Assembly (NCBI GenBank): GCA_964487685.1
Contig: CAZASA010000065.1
Coordinates: forward strand, 1-12,922
Origin: JABDGZ01 sp964487685
Lineage (GTDB): Bacteria > Omnitrophota > Gorgyraeia > Zapsychrales > Fredricksoniimonadaceae
Reading direction: 5' to 3'
DNA length: 12,922 nt
Shown here piece by piece: positions 1-7,207 of this stretch (its first letter is position 1; every line of letters starts with the position of its first letter). The position numbers were made by a program, and so were the translations under genes. Below the pieces are notes generated by a model. The model was given only the letters and a program-made list of their open reading frames with translations. It was not told the origin of the DNA and did not search any database.

Positions 1-1876
1 ATGGCTGTCTTCTGCCTGTCCCGGGATAAGGCGCATTGGTTGTTCCTGTGCATTGGGTTAGATCACCGCCGCCATCCCGAACATAAAAATTATTTGACGG
101 AGCATTGATGACAGGGGCAGCATTAAGGTCCAGTGATCTAAATTCTTCGATCTTTTGGGCAATAGCATCACGGCGCGCCTGTAAAACACCTGTATCCCTG
201 GTAAAATTGGACATTGACGCGGCAATGGTATTGTCCATGGTCAGCAATTTCTTGCTTTCATTAAAATAATCCCGGTATTTCTTGTCCAAATTCTTTCTTT
301 TTAGGATCTTCAGATCTTCAAATAATAACTGGATATATTCATAATCTTCCATCCCGTCACGGAAGATCTCCATACGCAAAGATTCGATGGGTCCGTCTTT
401 ACCGGGATAAAATAAAAGACCGTTACCGTTCTGTTCCCACTTGGAGTTCCTGGCGTTCTCAAAGGGGTCGACCAGCGGCCACCAGTTGACACACCAATAC
501 AGGAACCCCTTGATATCATATTTCCAGCAAAGCCAGGGAATGATGCGGTAATCGATGGAATCAAAATCCAGGGCTAGATTAGGAGTATCTGTGCCCCCGG
601 GGCCTGAGATATACATCCACATCTCTTTGCCCATGGCCTGCAGTTTACGCATTTTTTGTTCATTAAAATTATCGATCTGAAAAGTCCAGATATCAATGTC
701 CTTGATCCAATCATCCCCGTCAGCAGTGTCCCAAATGCCATGATAGCAGACCATGTTTTTCAATCCCGGATAGGCGCGATGGACCATTGAGGCGACCTTG
801 GCCACTTGTGGATTGCCCATGTCCCCTTCATCCCAGGTGTAGATGTAAGAATATTTAAGCATATCATTTAATTTAAGGTCTTCCCCATAGCCCCTATAAA
901 GAGAAAATAGATCGTCGATCGATCGTTTATCATGCGGCCAATTATTGTCAAAAGACCCACCTTTTTTACCGATAGAAAAATTACTAAGACCCTTGACTAG
1001 ATAACGATCAACGTTAGACAAGTCAACTGGGGAGGTTGGATCAACATTCAAGACCGGATCCATCCGGTATTGAAGCATGGCGAGGATATATTTATCATTA
1101 AGGCTGTTGATCCGGGCCTGATAAGCCTCATCACCTTCATTGTCCCCTTGAGGGTATCTGGTTTTGGTAATATGCCCGTAAAAATCAAAGGCGGTTTTTA
1201 AATGACTGCTTTTAGGAAGAACAAAATTGTAGACATGAACAAAAACCGGGATCGACGCAAGGGTATTGTCGTCAGCAATCACCGAGACATGGCCGTTATA
1301 ATCACCCTCAGACGTTGCAGGATCAGCGTAAACAGTGACCCAAAAAGGCTGGGTTGTATTGGCCTTGATATTGACCGGATGCTCTGGCAATAAAGGATCC
1401 GGCCAAAGGCCGATATATTTGACCGGATAATAAGGCTCCAGGGTCTGCACATAGCCTACTACCCGCCAAGTAATATTCTTATTGTCTAATTGTTTACCCG
1501 TCTTGGGGTCGATGAGATCCGAGATCTTTAACTCAACATCATTTAATTCCTTTCCCTGGGCCTCGACAACAACCTGGAAAGATTCATATTCATTTTTGGC
1601 CAAGGATATATTAGCTTTACTGCTAAATGTAGGCTTGAGCAAGGTTTTGCCATCCTCAAATATACGATCAAGGCTGGAAGCAATAAATATAGCGGCTCCA
1701 TTCTGGAATGGGACAGGCGAAGCCGCATTATAACGATGCGGCGAAGATTTTCCTTTTATCAGATGCACAGCTTTGACAGCTGCTTTGATCGCAACCAACC
1801 TTACGGGACGCAAGAAAATAATGGCCGTGAAAAACAATACTATACAAACGAGGATGATGATTATTTTACTCTTCAT
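1..1876 (-). CDS. Signal-anchored GH123/DUF4091-like glycoside hydrolase with extra C-terminal module (3' end outside window)
   Basis: The frame is open for 625 residues from the ATG at 1876 to the window edge with no stop. Residues 4-22 (IIIILVCIVLFFTAIIFL) form one hydrophobic segment after a Lys-containing start, so a signal anchor or signal peptide placing the rest outside the cytoplasm. About 60-220 is a beta-rich domain (ANISLAKNEYESFQVVVEA, ITWRVVGYV, FWVTVYADP) like the N-terminal domain of GH123-type proteins. From about 225 comes a TIM-barrel-like catalytic domain with YIYTWDEGD (344-352). Asp349-Glu350 match the acidic pair used by GH123 beta-N-acetylgalactosaminidases in substrate-assisted catalysis. 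FLYWCVNWWP (458-467) and RMEIFRDGMEDYEYIQLL (501-518) are typical DUF4091/GH123 endings. A helical part (520-582) follows, then NNFYVRDGGGD (595-605) and QCTGTTNAPYPGTG (608-621), the opening of a module often preceding right-handed beta-helix domains. The start is 4 bases after the GT4 stop. Substrate and activity are inferred. Confidence 0.8.
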   Translation of the reverse strand, partial: MKSKIIIILVCIVLFFTAIIFLRPVRLVAIKAAVKAVHLIKGKSSPHRYNAASPVPFQNGAAIFIASSLDRIFEDGKTLLKPTFSSKANISLAKNEYESFQVVVEAQGKELNDVELKISDLIDPKTGKQLDNKNITWRVVGYVQTLEPYYPVKYIGLWPDPLLPEHPVNIKANTTQPFWVTVYADPATSEGDYNGHVSVIADDNTLASIPVFVHVYNFVLPKSSHLKTAFDFYGHITKTRYPQGDNEGDEAYQARINSLNDKYILAMLQYRMDPVLNVDPTSPVDLSNVDRYLVKGLSNFSIGKKGGSFDNNWPHDKRSIDDLFSLYRGYGEDLKLNDMLKYSYIYTWDEGDMGNPQVAKVASMVHRAYPGLKNMVCYHGIWDTADGDDWIKDIDIWTFQIDNFNEQKMRKLQAMGKEMWMYISGPGGTDTPNLALDFDSIDYRIIPWLCWKYDIKGFLYWCVNWWPLVDPFENARNSKWEQNGNGLLFYPGKDGPIESLRMEIFRDGMEDYEYIQLLFEDLKILKRKNLDKKYRDYFNESKKLLTMDNTIAASMSNFTRDTGVLQARRDAIAQKIEEFRSLDLNAAPVINAPSNNFYVRDGGGDLTQCTGTTNAPYPGTGRRQP

Positions 1877-1880
1877 GGAC

Positions 1881-3077
1881 TTAAGTCTTTTCTTCGTAAA
1901 TAGCGTTTAATTTTTGGCCAATAATATCCCAATCATACCGTTCACAAACAAACTGGCGGGCTTTCAAGCCTATATCCTTGGACCTTTGTGGGTCGTTAAA
2001 TAATGACAATACTTTATCGGCAAAATCCTGCGGTTGGTCGCCTAAAAGAATATTTTGACCATCCGTGCATTCGATCCCTTCCGCGCCAATGCTTGTTGAA
2101 ACAACAACCTTCCCCATGGACATCGCCTCCAGGATCTTAAGCCGTGTCCCCCCGCCGATGCGCAAAGGGACGATAAAGACTTTTGAGCGATGGATATAGG
2201 ACCGCACATCATCCACCCGCCCGGTCACAATGACCCTGTTATCATGTTTGGCCAGATCCTTGACCATGGTTGAAGGGTTCTTGCCCACCACATAAAACCT
2301 GATCGATCCATTCTTCTGCCATATCAAAGGAAGGATCTTGCCACAGAAATAGGTTATGGAATCATCATTAGGCAGCCAATCCATAGAGCCGGTAAAAACC
2401 AGGGCGTCCTCTTCAATGATTTCACCATTGGGCCGAGGCGTATTGAAAAATTCCGTATCCACGCCATTGGCAACGACATGGACTAAAGATCGTCCCGGAG
2501 ATAAAGAACTCAATAATCTTTGATCATCCAACGAACAACAAAAGACTCCCCAAAATTCTTTGATCTTTTTGGCTTCAAAGGCTTTCATTTTAAAGGATTG
2601 TTGCCGATACAGTAATTTTTTAAGAAGATTTGTCTCAACATCTCCACAGCGTTCAAGGATCCTGTATTCAACATTATGCTCATCCAAAAAGCAGGGAATA
2701 TTCTTACAAAGATCAGTATAGTGGGCCATATGAAGATGGTCGACGTGTACGGCATCAAATGATTGTGTTTTACAAAGATCCTCAATGGCCTGACGCATGA
2801 ATAAGGTATTGTATTTATTAATAGAATATGGGATGGGGTTTAATAAAACGACTGATATTTTTTGAAGTACCGTAGGTTCTTCCATAGGTACCAGATTTAC
2901 CTCAACCCCTAATTTCTCAAAATCAGCAATATAATCACGGTCATTGGGCTCAAAAGAAAAAGACACTAAATGAACAATGTTTTTCTTGGCCAATTGCTTA
3001 AGGATATTAAATGTCCGTATTTTACCGCCGGTATCAAGTGGGAAAGGCAATCTGGGGGATATAAATAATATTTTCAT
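1881..3077 (-). CDS. Family 4 glycosyltransferase resembling exosortase-locus sugar transferases
   Basis: This is a 398-residue GT-B glycosyltransferase. The start MKILFISPRLPFPLDTGGKIR closely resembles the opening of the transferase family found in PEP-CTERM/exosortase-type EPS loci (the stp1-like group), judged from memory of that family. LDEHNVEYRI (131-140) and VVANGVDTEFF (201-211) follow. The donor domain has FTGSMDWLPNDDS (228-240), FYVVGKNPS (261-269) and VPLRIGGGTRLKILEAMSMGK (303-323). In that last block Glu317 of the E-x7-E motif is kept, but the first Glu is replaced by a Gly in the GGG stretch, as is usual for this subgroup. There is no membrane segment. Its ATG is in an ATGA overlap with the double GT4 gene, and its stop is 4 bases before the next ATG. 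It probably adds one sugar of the repeat unit; the donor is unknown. Confidence 0.9.
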   Translation of the reverse strand: MKILFISPRLPFPLDTGGKIRTFNILKQLAKKNIVHLVSFSFEPNDRDYIADFEKLGVEVNLVPMEEPTVLQKISVVLLNPIPYSINKYNTLFMRQAIEDLCKTQSFDAVHVDHLHMAHYTDLCKNIPCFLDEHNVEYRILERCGDVETNLLKKLLYRQQSFKMKAFEAKKIKEFWGVFCCSLDDQRLLSSLSPGRSLVHVVANGVDTEFFNTPRPNGEIIEEDALVFTGSMDWLPNDDSITYFCGKILPLIWQKNGSIRFYVVGKNPSTMVKDLAKHDNRVIVTGRVDDVRSYIHRSKVFIVPLRIGGGTRLKILEAMSMGKVVVSTSIGAEGIECTDGQNILLGDQPQDFADKVLSLFNDPQRSKDIGLKARQFVCERYDWDIIGQKLNAIYEEKT

Positions 3078-5308
3078 AGTTGAGAATAAATCTTATCGTA
3101 TTCGTCGGCCATATGGGCCGCACTAAAATGTGCCGTAACATCCAAATACGCTTGTTGGGCCAAACGTTCACGCAGTTGTTTATTATTAAATAGGAGCAAG
3201 ATCGCCTCAGCTAGACTATCCGGGTTGCCGGGCTCAAGCAGGATGCCATTGACCTGATCCTTGATCACACGACCCACAGCTCCGACATTAGTTGCTATGA
3301 CCGGTACATGGGAAGCCATGGCTTCAAGAATGGTCATAGGCAATCCTTCAGTATAAGAAGAATTCACCATAATATCACTATTAGCATAAAAATCGGGCAT
3401 ATCTTGCCGGATCCCTGTCAAGATCACATGATCGTTTAATTCCAGTTCTTTTACCATTTCTTCCATTTTACTTTTGAGTGGGCCATCACCAACGATCAAT
3501 AATTTGATCGTGGGCTGCTGTTTGATGACCTGGGCCATGGCTTTGATCAGAATTTCATGACCTTTTTCCGGTGCAAGCCGGCCACAAATGACGATAGTCA
3601 GATCATCTTGAGAGATCCCCAATTTTTGCTTGAATTGGGTATTATGCTTGATATTTGAGTACCTAACAAGGTCTATGCCGTTAGAAACAAGGGCCAAGTG
3701 TTTTGGGGAATATCGCCGCTGAATAAGCCCCTGATAAATGACATGAGAAACACAGATCACTTTATCAGCAGACCTTAAAACAAAAACATCCAAGTTCTCA
3801 TACCATCGTAATTTCGGGTCTGTCCCGATCCATCCATGGATCGTGGCCACCCATTCTTTATGACAACGGCGTATAGCCCAAGCTGCAATAAAATTAGCTT
3901 TATAGTTATGGGAATGGATGATATCGATCTCATTTTTGACGATAAAATCAGCCACTTGATCAACTGTTTTAAGATCAAAACGGCCCTTGGATGCAAATAC
4001 CGTTGTATTCAATCCTCGCTTGGAAGCTTCTTCAATGATCTCCACATGTGGATTATGATGATTGTTCAAAGCACCGATCGTATGGTTGATCCCGTCAGAG
4101 TGTTCCGCTAAGGTCAAGATCATCTGTTCAGCCCCAAAAAGACCGCCGCTGCTGATCAAATGCAAGACCTTGATCATCTTTTTTATAAACAGTTTTTCAT
4201 AATTCGCGATCATCGCTTCCATGGAAAATTCATTCTTGACCCGAAGCAAGCCATTCTGTCCCATGCTCAGGCATTTATTTTTGTCTGCAATAAGCTTTAA
4301 GATTGCGTCCTGTAGTTGATCCGCATTCTCTTTTTCGATGAGCAAACCATTGATGCCATCATTGATCAGTTCAGGGTTCCCCCCTACGTTGGTGGCAATG
4401 ACTGGCTTGGCCGCGGCCATATACTCCAAGATGGCATTAGACATGCCTTCACTTAAAGAAGGCAATACGCAAATATCCGCCAATTTCAAAAGATTTTGCA
4501 CCTTGTCCTGCTTACCTAAAAAAAGCACCTTATCTGAAATATTCAACTGCTTAGCCATTTCCTGGAGTTGACCATTCATCTCATCCTTACCGATCAATAC
4601 CAGCTTTACATCAGGATAGGTGGTGCTTATCCTAGAAAATGCCTCTAATAAATATCGATGGCCCTTGACCGATTTTAAATTAGCCACATGCATGATCACC
4701 GTATCCGAACTTTTAAGGCCTGTCCTGCCACGTAATTCTTGCAAATCTGCTTGGATGTTTTCCGGGACTTCAACGCCATTATAAATGACCTCGATCCGTC
4801 CAGGTTTAAGCCCTTCTTGTTCAATGATCATTTCTTTGATCGAATCGGAAACCGTGACGATCTTATTGACCCAGCCATTGACCACTCGATAGGCTGCCAC
4901 ATGCAAAGCATTGCGCCAAAAGCCCATATCACGCCGATTGGAGATGATCATTTTAACACGGGCCACATGTCCCCAAAAAGTGCCCCAAAGATCTGAACTA
5001 AAGTGATAGGTCATTAGAATATCAATATGGTTTTCTTTAAGGAATTGAAAGAATTTGAATCCCTGCAGAAATCCGGAAATACCATACACACGCTTGACAG
5101 GAAAAAGATGCAATTGACATCCGCTTGTTTCAATGATGTCTTTGGGCGCCTGTCCCCAGCATTCAAGACTGACGATGTGGACAACAAATTTAGTCTTATC
5201 CAAGCCTTTGGCCAATTCATAAATCTGCTTTTCAGCACCGCCGGCAAGGTCAGCCAGGCAATCGGTCAACAGGACTAGATTTATTTTAGGATCTTTCGGG
5301 AGGGTCAT
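3074..5308 (-). CDS. Double family 4 glycosyltransferase (two complete GT4 enzymes in one frame)
   Basis: One open frame encodes two full GT4 enzymes. Numbering from the first in-frame ATG (5368, 764 residues): GT4-A runs from about 28 to 397, with the loop LAGGAEKQ (41-48), VIYNGVE (194-200), HVANLKSVKGHRYL (227-240) and an intact E-x7-E (Glu307, Glu315). GT4-B starts at Met398 as MIKVLHLISSGG, with GLFGAEQ (409-415), HSHNYKANF (485-493), VSNGID (561-566), GRLAPEKGHEIL (596-607) and E-x7-E (Glu674, Glu682). No linker separates the halves; GT4-B begins exactly like an independent protein with its own Met. I prefer the start at 5308 (744 residues), since the ATG at 5368 would overlap the ligase gene by 83 bases and adds 20 residues outside the GT fold. 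The junction at 4174-4184 suggests two genes that were fused or are split by one base (see the junction feature). The TGA overlaps the next ATG as ATGA. Specificities are unknown. Confidence 0.88.
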   Translation of the reverse strand: MTLPKDPKINLVLLTDCLADLAGGAEKQIYELAKGLDKTKFVVHIVSLECWGQAPKDIIETSGCQLHLFPVKRVYGISGFLQGFKFFQFLKENHIDILMTYHFSSDLWGTFWGHVARVKMIISNRRDMGFWRNALHVAAYRVVNGWVNKIVTVSDSIKEMIIEQEGLKPGRIEVIYNGVEVPENIQADLQELRGRTGLKSSDTVIMHVANLKSVKGHRYLLEAFSRISTTYPDVKLVLIGKDEMNGQLQEMAKQLNISDKVLFLGKQDKVQNLLKLADICVLPSLSEGMSNAILEYMAAAKPVIATNVGGNPELINDGINGLLIEKENADQLQDAILKLIADKNKCLSMGQNGLLRVKNEFSMEAMIANYEKLFIKKMIKVLHLISSGGLFGAEQMILTLAEHSDGINHTIGALNNHHNPHVEIIEEASKRGLNTTVFASKGRFDLKTVDQVADFIVKNEIDIIHSHNYKANFIAAWAIRRCHKEWVATIHGWIGTDPKLRWYENLDVFVLRSADKVICVSHVIYQGLIQRRYSPKHLALVSNGIDLVRYSNIKHNTQFKQKLGISQDDLTIVICGRLAPEKGHEILIKAMAQVIKQQPTIKLLIVGDGPLKSKMEEMVKELELNDHVILTGIRQDMPDFYANSDIMVNSSYTEGLPMTILEAMASHVPVIATNVGAVGRVIKDQVNGILLEPGNPDSLAEAILLLFNNKQLRERLAQQAYLDVTAHFSAAHMADEYDKIYSQL
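4174..4184 (-). other. GT4-A/GT4-B junction: six-A run followed by a hidden ATGA gene boundary
   Basis: On the coding strand the junction reads ATA AAA AAG ATG ATC, with six A from 4184 to 4179. As given, the frame runs through. With one A fewer, the upstream frame would end AAA AGA TGA, and that TGA (4176-4174) would overlap the ATG of GT4-B (4177-4175) as ATGA, the same arrangement found at 12241-12244, 8372-8375 and 3074-3077. The seven bases A AAA AAG (4184-4178) also match, in the right phase, the canonical bacterial -1 slippery heptamer. A -1 shift would add 16 codons and stop at TGA 4130-4128. What is seen is the sequence; fusion, assembly error or slippage is interpretation. Confidence 0.6.
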
Positions 5309-6674
5309 AATAGCGGACTTTTTTCCTGATCTTGGGGGGATCATCTTTAAGGACTGGTTCAATATCATTAGGGACTGATTGGACTACAGCTTGAGGACCT
5401 TGGGACATGATGTTTAAACGCGCGACCAATCCCATAAATATCCAAAGATACGCATTAGGTTCCAGATAAGACCAGCGGTCACCAAATAAATTATTGATCA
5501 TCATGACAAAAATACAGCAAAAAAAACCCAGCCCCAGTGACCTTGAAAGCTCATCATCTCCCTTTTGATATAACTGCCAGGATTCTTTGGTAAAACAAGC
5601 GATCGTGATAAAGAAAATAATGATCCCGATGGCCCCCTGCTCGGTCATGATCTTCACATAAATATTATGGGTATCCCCTAATTCAAGGTTCATATGACGA
5701 AATGAACCGAAACCAATGCCGATGATAGGATTTGATTTGATAAAGCTCAAAGACTGCTGCCAGATATCGATCCTTTTTTGGGAAGACTCATCCAATTGAC
5801 CGCTCTCTGTTTTAGTTTCCTTGATACGGTCGATGACATTCTGCGGCAAGACCTTCTGCCATAGGACCAATACCAGAATAAGGGGTATTAATAATTTCTT
5901 ATCCCTAAAAGAGAACAGGATGAACATCCCCAAGGTCAAGCCTGCATAAGCCCCACGTGAATATAGGAAGGTAATACAATACAAATTCGCCATGATCAAG
6001 CCCAGCAATAACCATTTGTTCCGTCCCTTCTTAAGGGCATACACGACACTTATCAGGATGATGGTATATTCATTTAAGAATGCCGCGACTTCATTAGGCC
6101 CCAGGAATTGGAAGGTGCCTTTGATCTCATCACGCCCAATCAGACTGGAATGCTCCTTGATCTGGTTGATCGTATAATAATCCACCACAAGCATGGAAAA
6201 ACACATCACCGCAAGGATGGTCCAGATCTCTTTTTTAGTGATATTGTTCTTGAGGTATAAAAAGAACAATAACGGTAAAAGAGCGAAGTTTTTCCAATCC
6301 TGGATCCGGCTATCATGGATATCAAAACTAAAACCCCCATAAAGATAAAAACTTCCCCAAACGACAGAGATCAAAAGATAGATCACCGTGACAAGCCCTA
6401 TAGTGTTGATGCTTGACTTGCTCGGGACTTGAGAAGCTACTGTGCTTTTATTAAAGATCCCGCCGACGATGATACCGAAAAGCATGATATCGATGAATTG
6501 ATTGCCAAAGGGGAAGATCAGGATCTTATCGATAAAATTGCGCAAAGGAAGTAAAAATGCCACCAACATCAAGGCCCAGCGCACATTGCCAAATGCAGCC
6601 AAGGCCGCAAATACCAAGCCGAAGAAATAAAAAGAAAAAGGCAGAAATGTCTTTAAAAATATCCCGATACCCAT
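5286..6674 (-). CDS. O-antigen ligase/polymerase family membrane protein (Wzy_C domain)
   Basis: This 462-residue polytopic inner-membrane protein has about ten or more hydrophobic segments. The family (PF04932, O-antigen ligase WaaL, Wzy polymerases and O-glycosylation ligases) moves lipid-linked glycan to an acceptor on the periplasmic side. The conserved core is visible: YSRGAYAGL (238-246) with Arg240, then the large periplasmic loop (about 270-340). That loop contains RIDIWQQSLSFIKSNPIIGIG (301-321) and GDTHNIYVKIMTEQGAIG (333-350), where the His and downstream Glu belong to the family's active region. A cytosolic-looking, proline- and charge-rich tail follows from about 423 to the end. 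A TAATG overlap couples it to the acetyltransferase; its tail overlaps the double GT4 gene. Its presence beside a Wzt-type exporter suggests a ligase rather than a classical Wzy polymerase. It also recalls the O-glycosylation ligases of exosortase-associated loci, but sequence alone does not decide. Confidence 0.88.
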   Translation of the reverse strand: MGIGIFLKTFLPFSFYFFGLVFAALAAFGNVRWALMLVAFLLPLRNFIDKILIFPFGNQFIDIMLFGIIVGGIFNKSTVASQVPSKSSINTIGLVTVIYLLISVVWGSFYLYGGFSFDIHDSRIQDWKNFALLPLLFFLYLKNNITKKEIWTILAVMCFSMLVVDYYTINQIKEHSSLIGRDEIKGTFQFLGPNEVAAFLNEYTIILISVVYALKKGRNKWLLLGLIMANLYCITFLYSRGAYAGLTLGMFILFSFRDKKLLIPLILVLVLWQKVLPQNVIDRIKETKTESGQLDESSQKRIDIWQQSLSFIKSNPIIGIGFGSFRHMNLELGDTHNIYVKIMTEQGAIGIIIFFITIACFTKESWQLYQKGDDELSRSLGLGFFCCIFVMMINNLFGDRWSYLEPNAYLWIFMGLVARLNIMSQGPQAVVQSVPNDIEPVLKDDPPKIRKKVRYYDPPERS

Positions 6675-7207
6675 TATTTTTTCCCGATCATCCTCGCAGG
6701 GATGCCAACCACCGTGGCATTGTCCGGCACATCATTAATGACCACCGCGTTGGCACCGATCCTTACATCATTGCCTATTTTGATATTACCCAAGACCTTG
6801 GCCCCTACCCCGATATAAACATTGTTCCCGATTTGCGGGACACCCGTGCCGCCCAATCCCCTGGTTCCGATGACAACGCCCGGACCGATCGAACAATTCT
6901 CTCCCAACTGGGCATCTGAATGTACGATGATCCCACCAAAGTGGCCGACATAAAACCCCTTGCCGATCCTGGCGCTGGCCGGTATAGAGATCCCGCAGAG
7001 GACCTCACTTAATTTAAATAGGAAAAAAGCAATTATTTTAAGTACCAACCGCACGACTGGGATTTTAAGATCATGGGCCCAGCGTCCAAACCGATAAATA
7101 GCAATGCACCAGATCCCCTGTTCAAAAAACAGATACACCATTTCTTTGAAGGACATTTTTTTGTTCTTGGAATAACGCGCGATATCAAAGCTTAAGTTTT
7201 TAAACAT
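6674..7207 (-). CDS. Serine-acetyltransferase-like hexapeptide O-acetyltransferase
   Basis: The protein is related to serine O-acetyltransferase (CysE) and uses acetyl-CoA. In a polysaccharide operon such proteins are usually taken to acetylate a sugar or glycan, as proposed for EpsC/WcaB-type relatives. Counted from the upstream ATG at 7234 (186 residues), an N-terminal helical part (to about 80) precedes a left-handed beta-helix of hexapeptide turns (ISIPASARIG, IIVHSDAQLGENCSIG, IGNNVYIGVGAKVLG, IGNDVRIGANAVV). FYVGHFGGIIV (94-104) holds His98, in the place of the catalytic CysE His. The end VVGIPARMIG is typical. I prefer the ATG at 7207 (177 residues), because GGAG lies 9 bases upstream and the overlap with the GT4 gene falls to 8 bases; the ATG at 7234 has no clear site. 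The stop overlaps the next start as TAATG. A housekeeping CysE role is less likely here but not excluded. Confidence 0.88.
   Translation of the reverse strand: MFKNLSFDIARYSKNKKMSFKEMVYLFFEQGIWCIAIYRFGRWAHDLKIPVVRLVLKIIAFFLFKLSEVLCGISIPASARIGKGFYVGHFGGIIVHSDAQLGENCSIGPGVVIGTRGLGGTGVPQIGNNVYIGVGAKVLGNIKIGNDVRIGANAVVINDVPDNATVVGIPARMIGKK

Noticed and set aside
310..564. An 84-codon open frame on the minus strand inside the 1-1876 gene
   Set aside because: It is out of phase with the GH123-like frame, which is open over the whole stretch with recognisable motifs; the small frame has no ribosome-binding site or recognisable content.
909..925. GATC-rich palindromic cluster (three GATC in about 14 bases), considered as a regulatory or replication-type site
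   Set aside because: It lies in the middle of the hydrolase-like gene, in frame, coding for a normal helix (KRSIDDL); local GATC density follows the window-wide enrichment.
5309..5368. N-terminal extension of the double GT4 protein from the ATG at 5368
   Set aside because: It would overlap the ligase gene by 83 bases and adds a short basic stretch outside the GT4 fold; the ATG at 5308 leaves a 23-base overlap and begins just before the first beta strand.
6557..6919. A 120-codon open frame on the plus strand
   Set aside because: It is antisense to the ligase start and the acetyltransferase end, both well supported by family motifs; the translation is rich in Arg, Pro and His as expected of a shadow frame.
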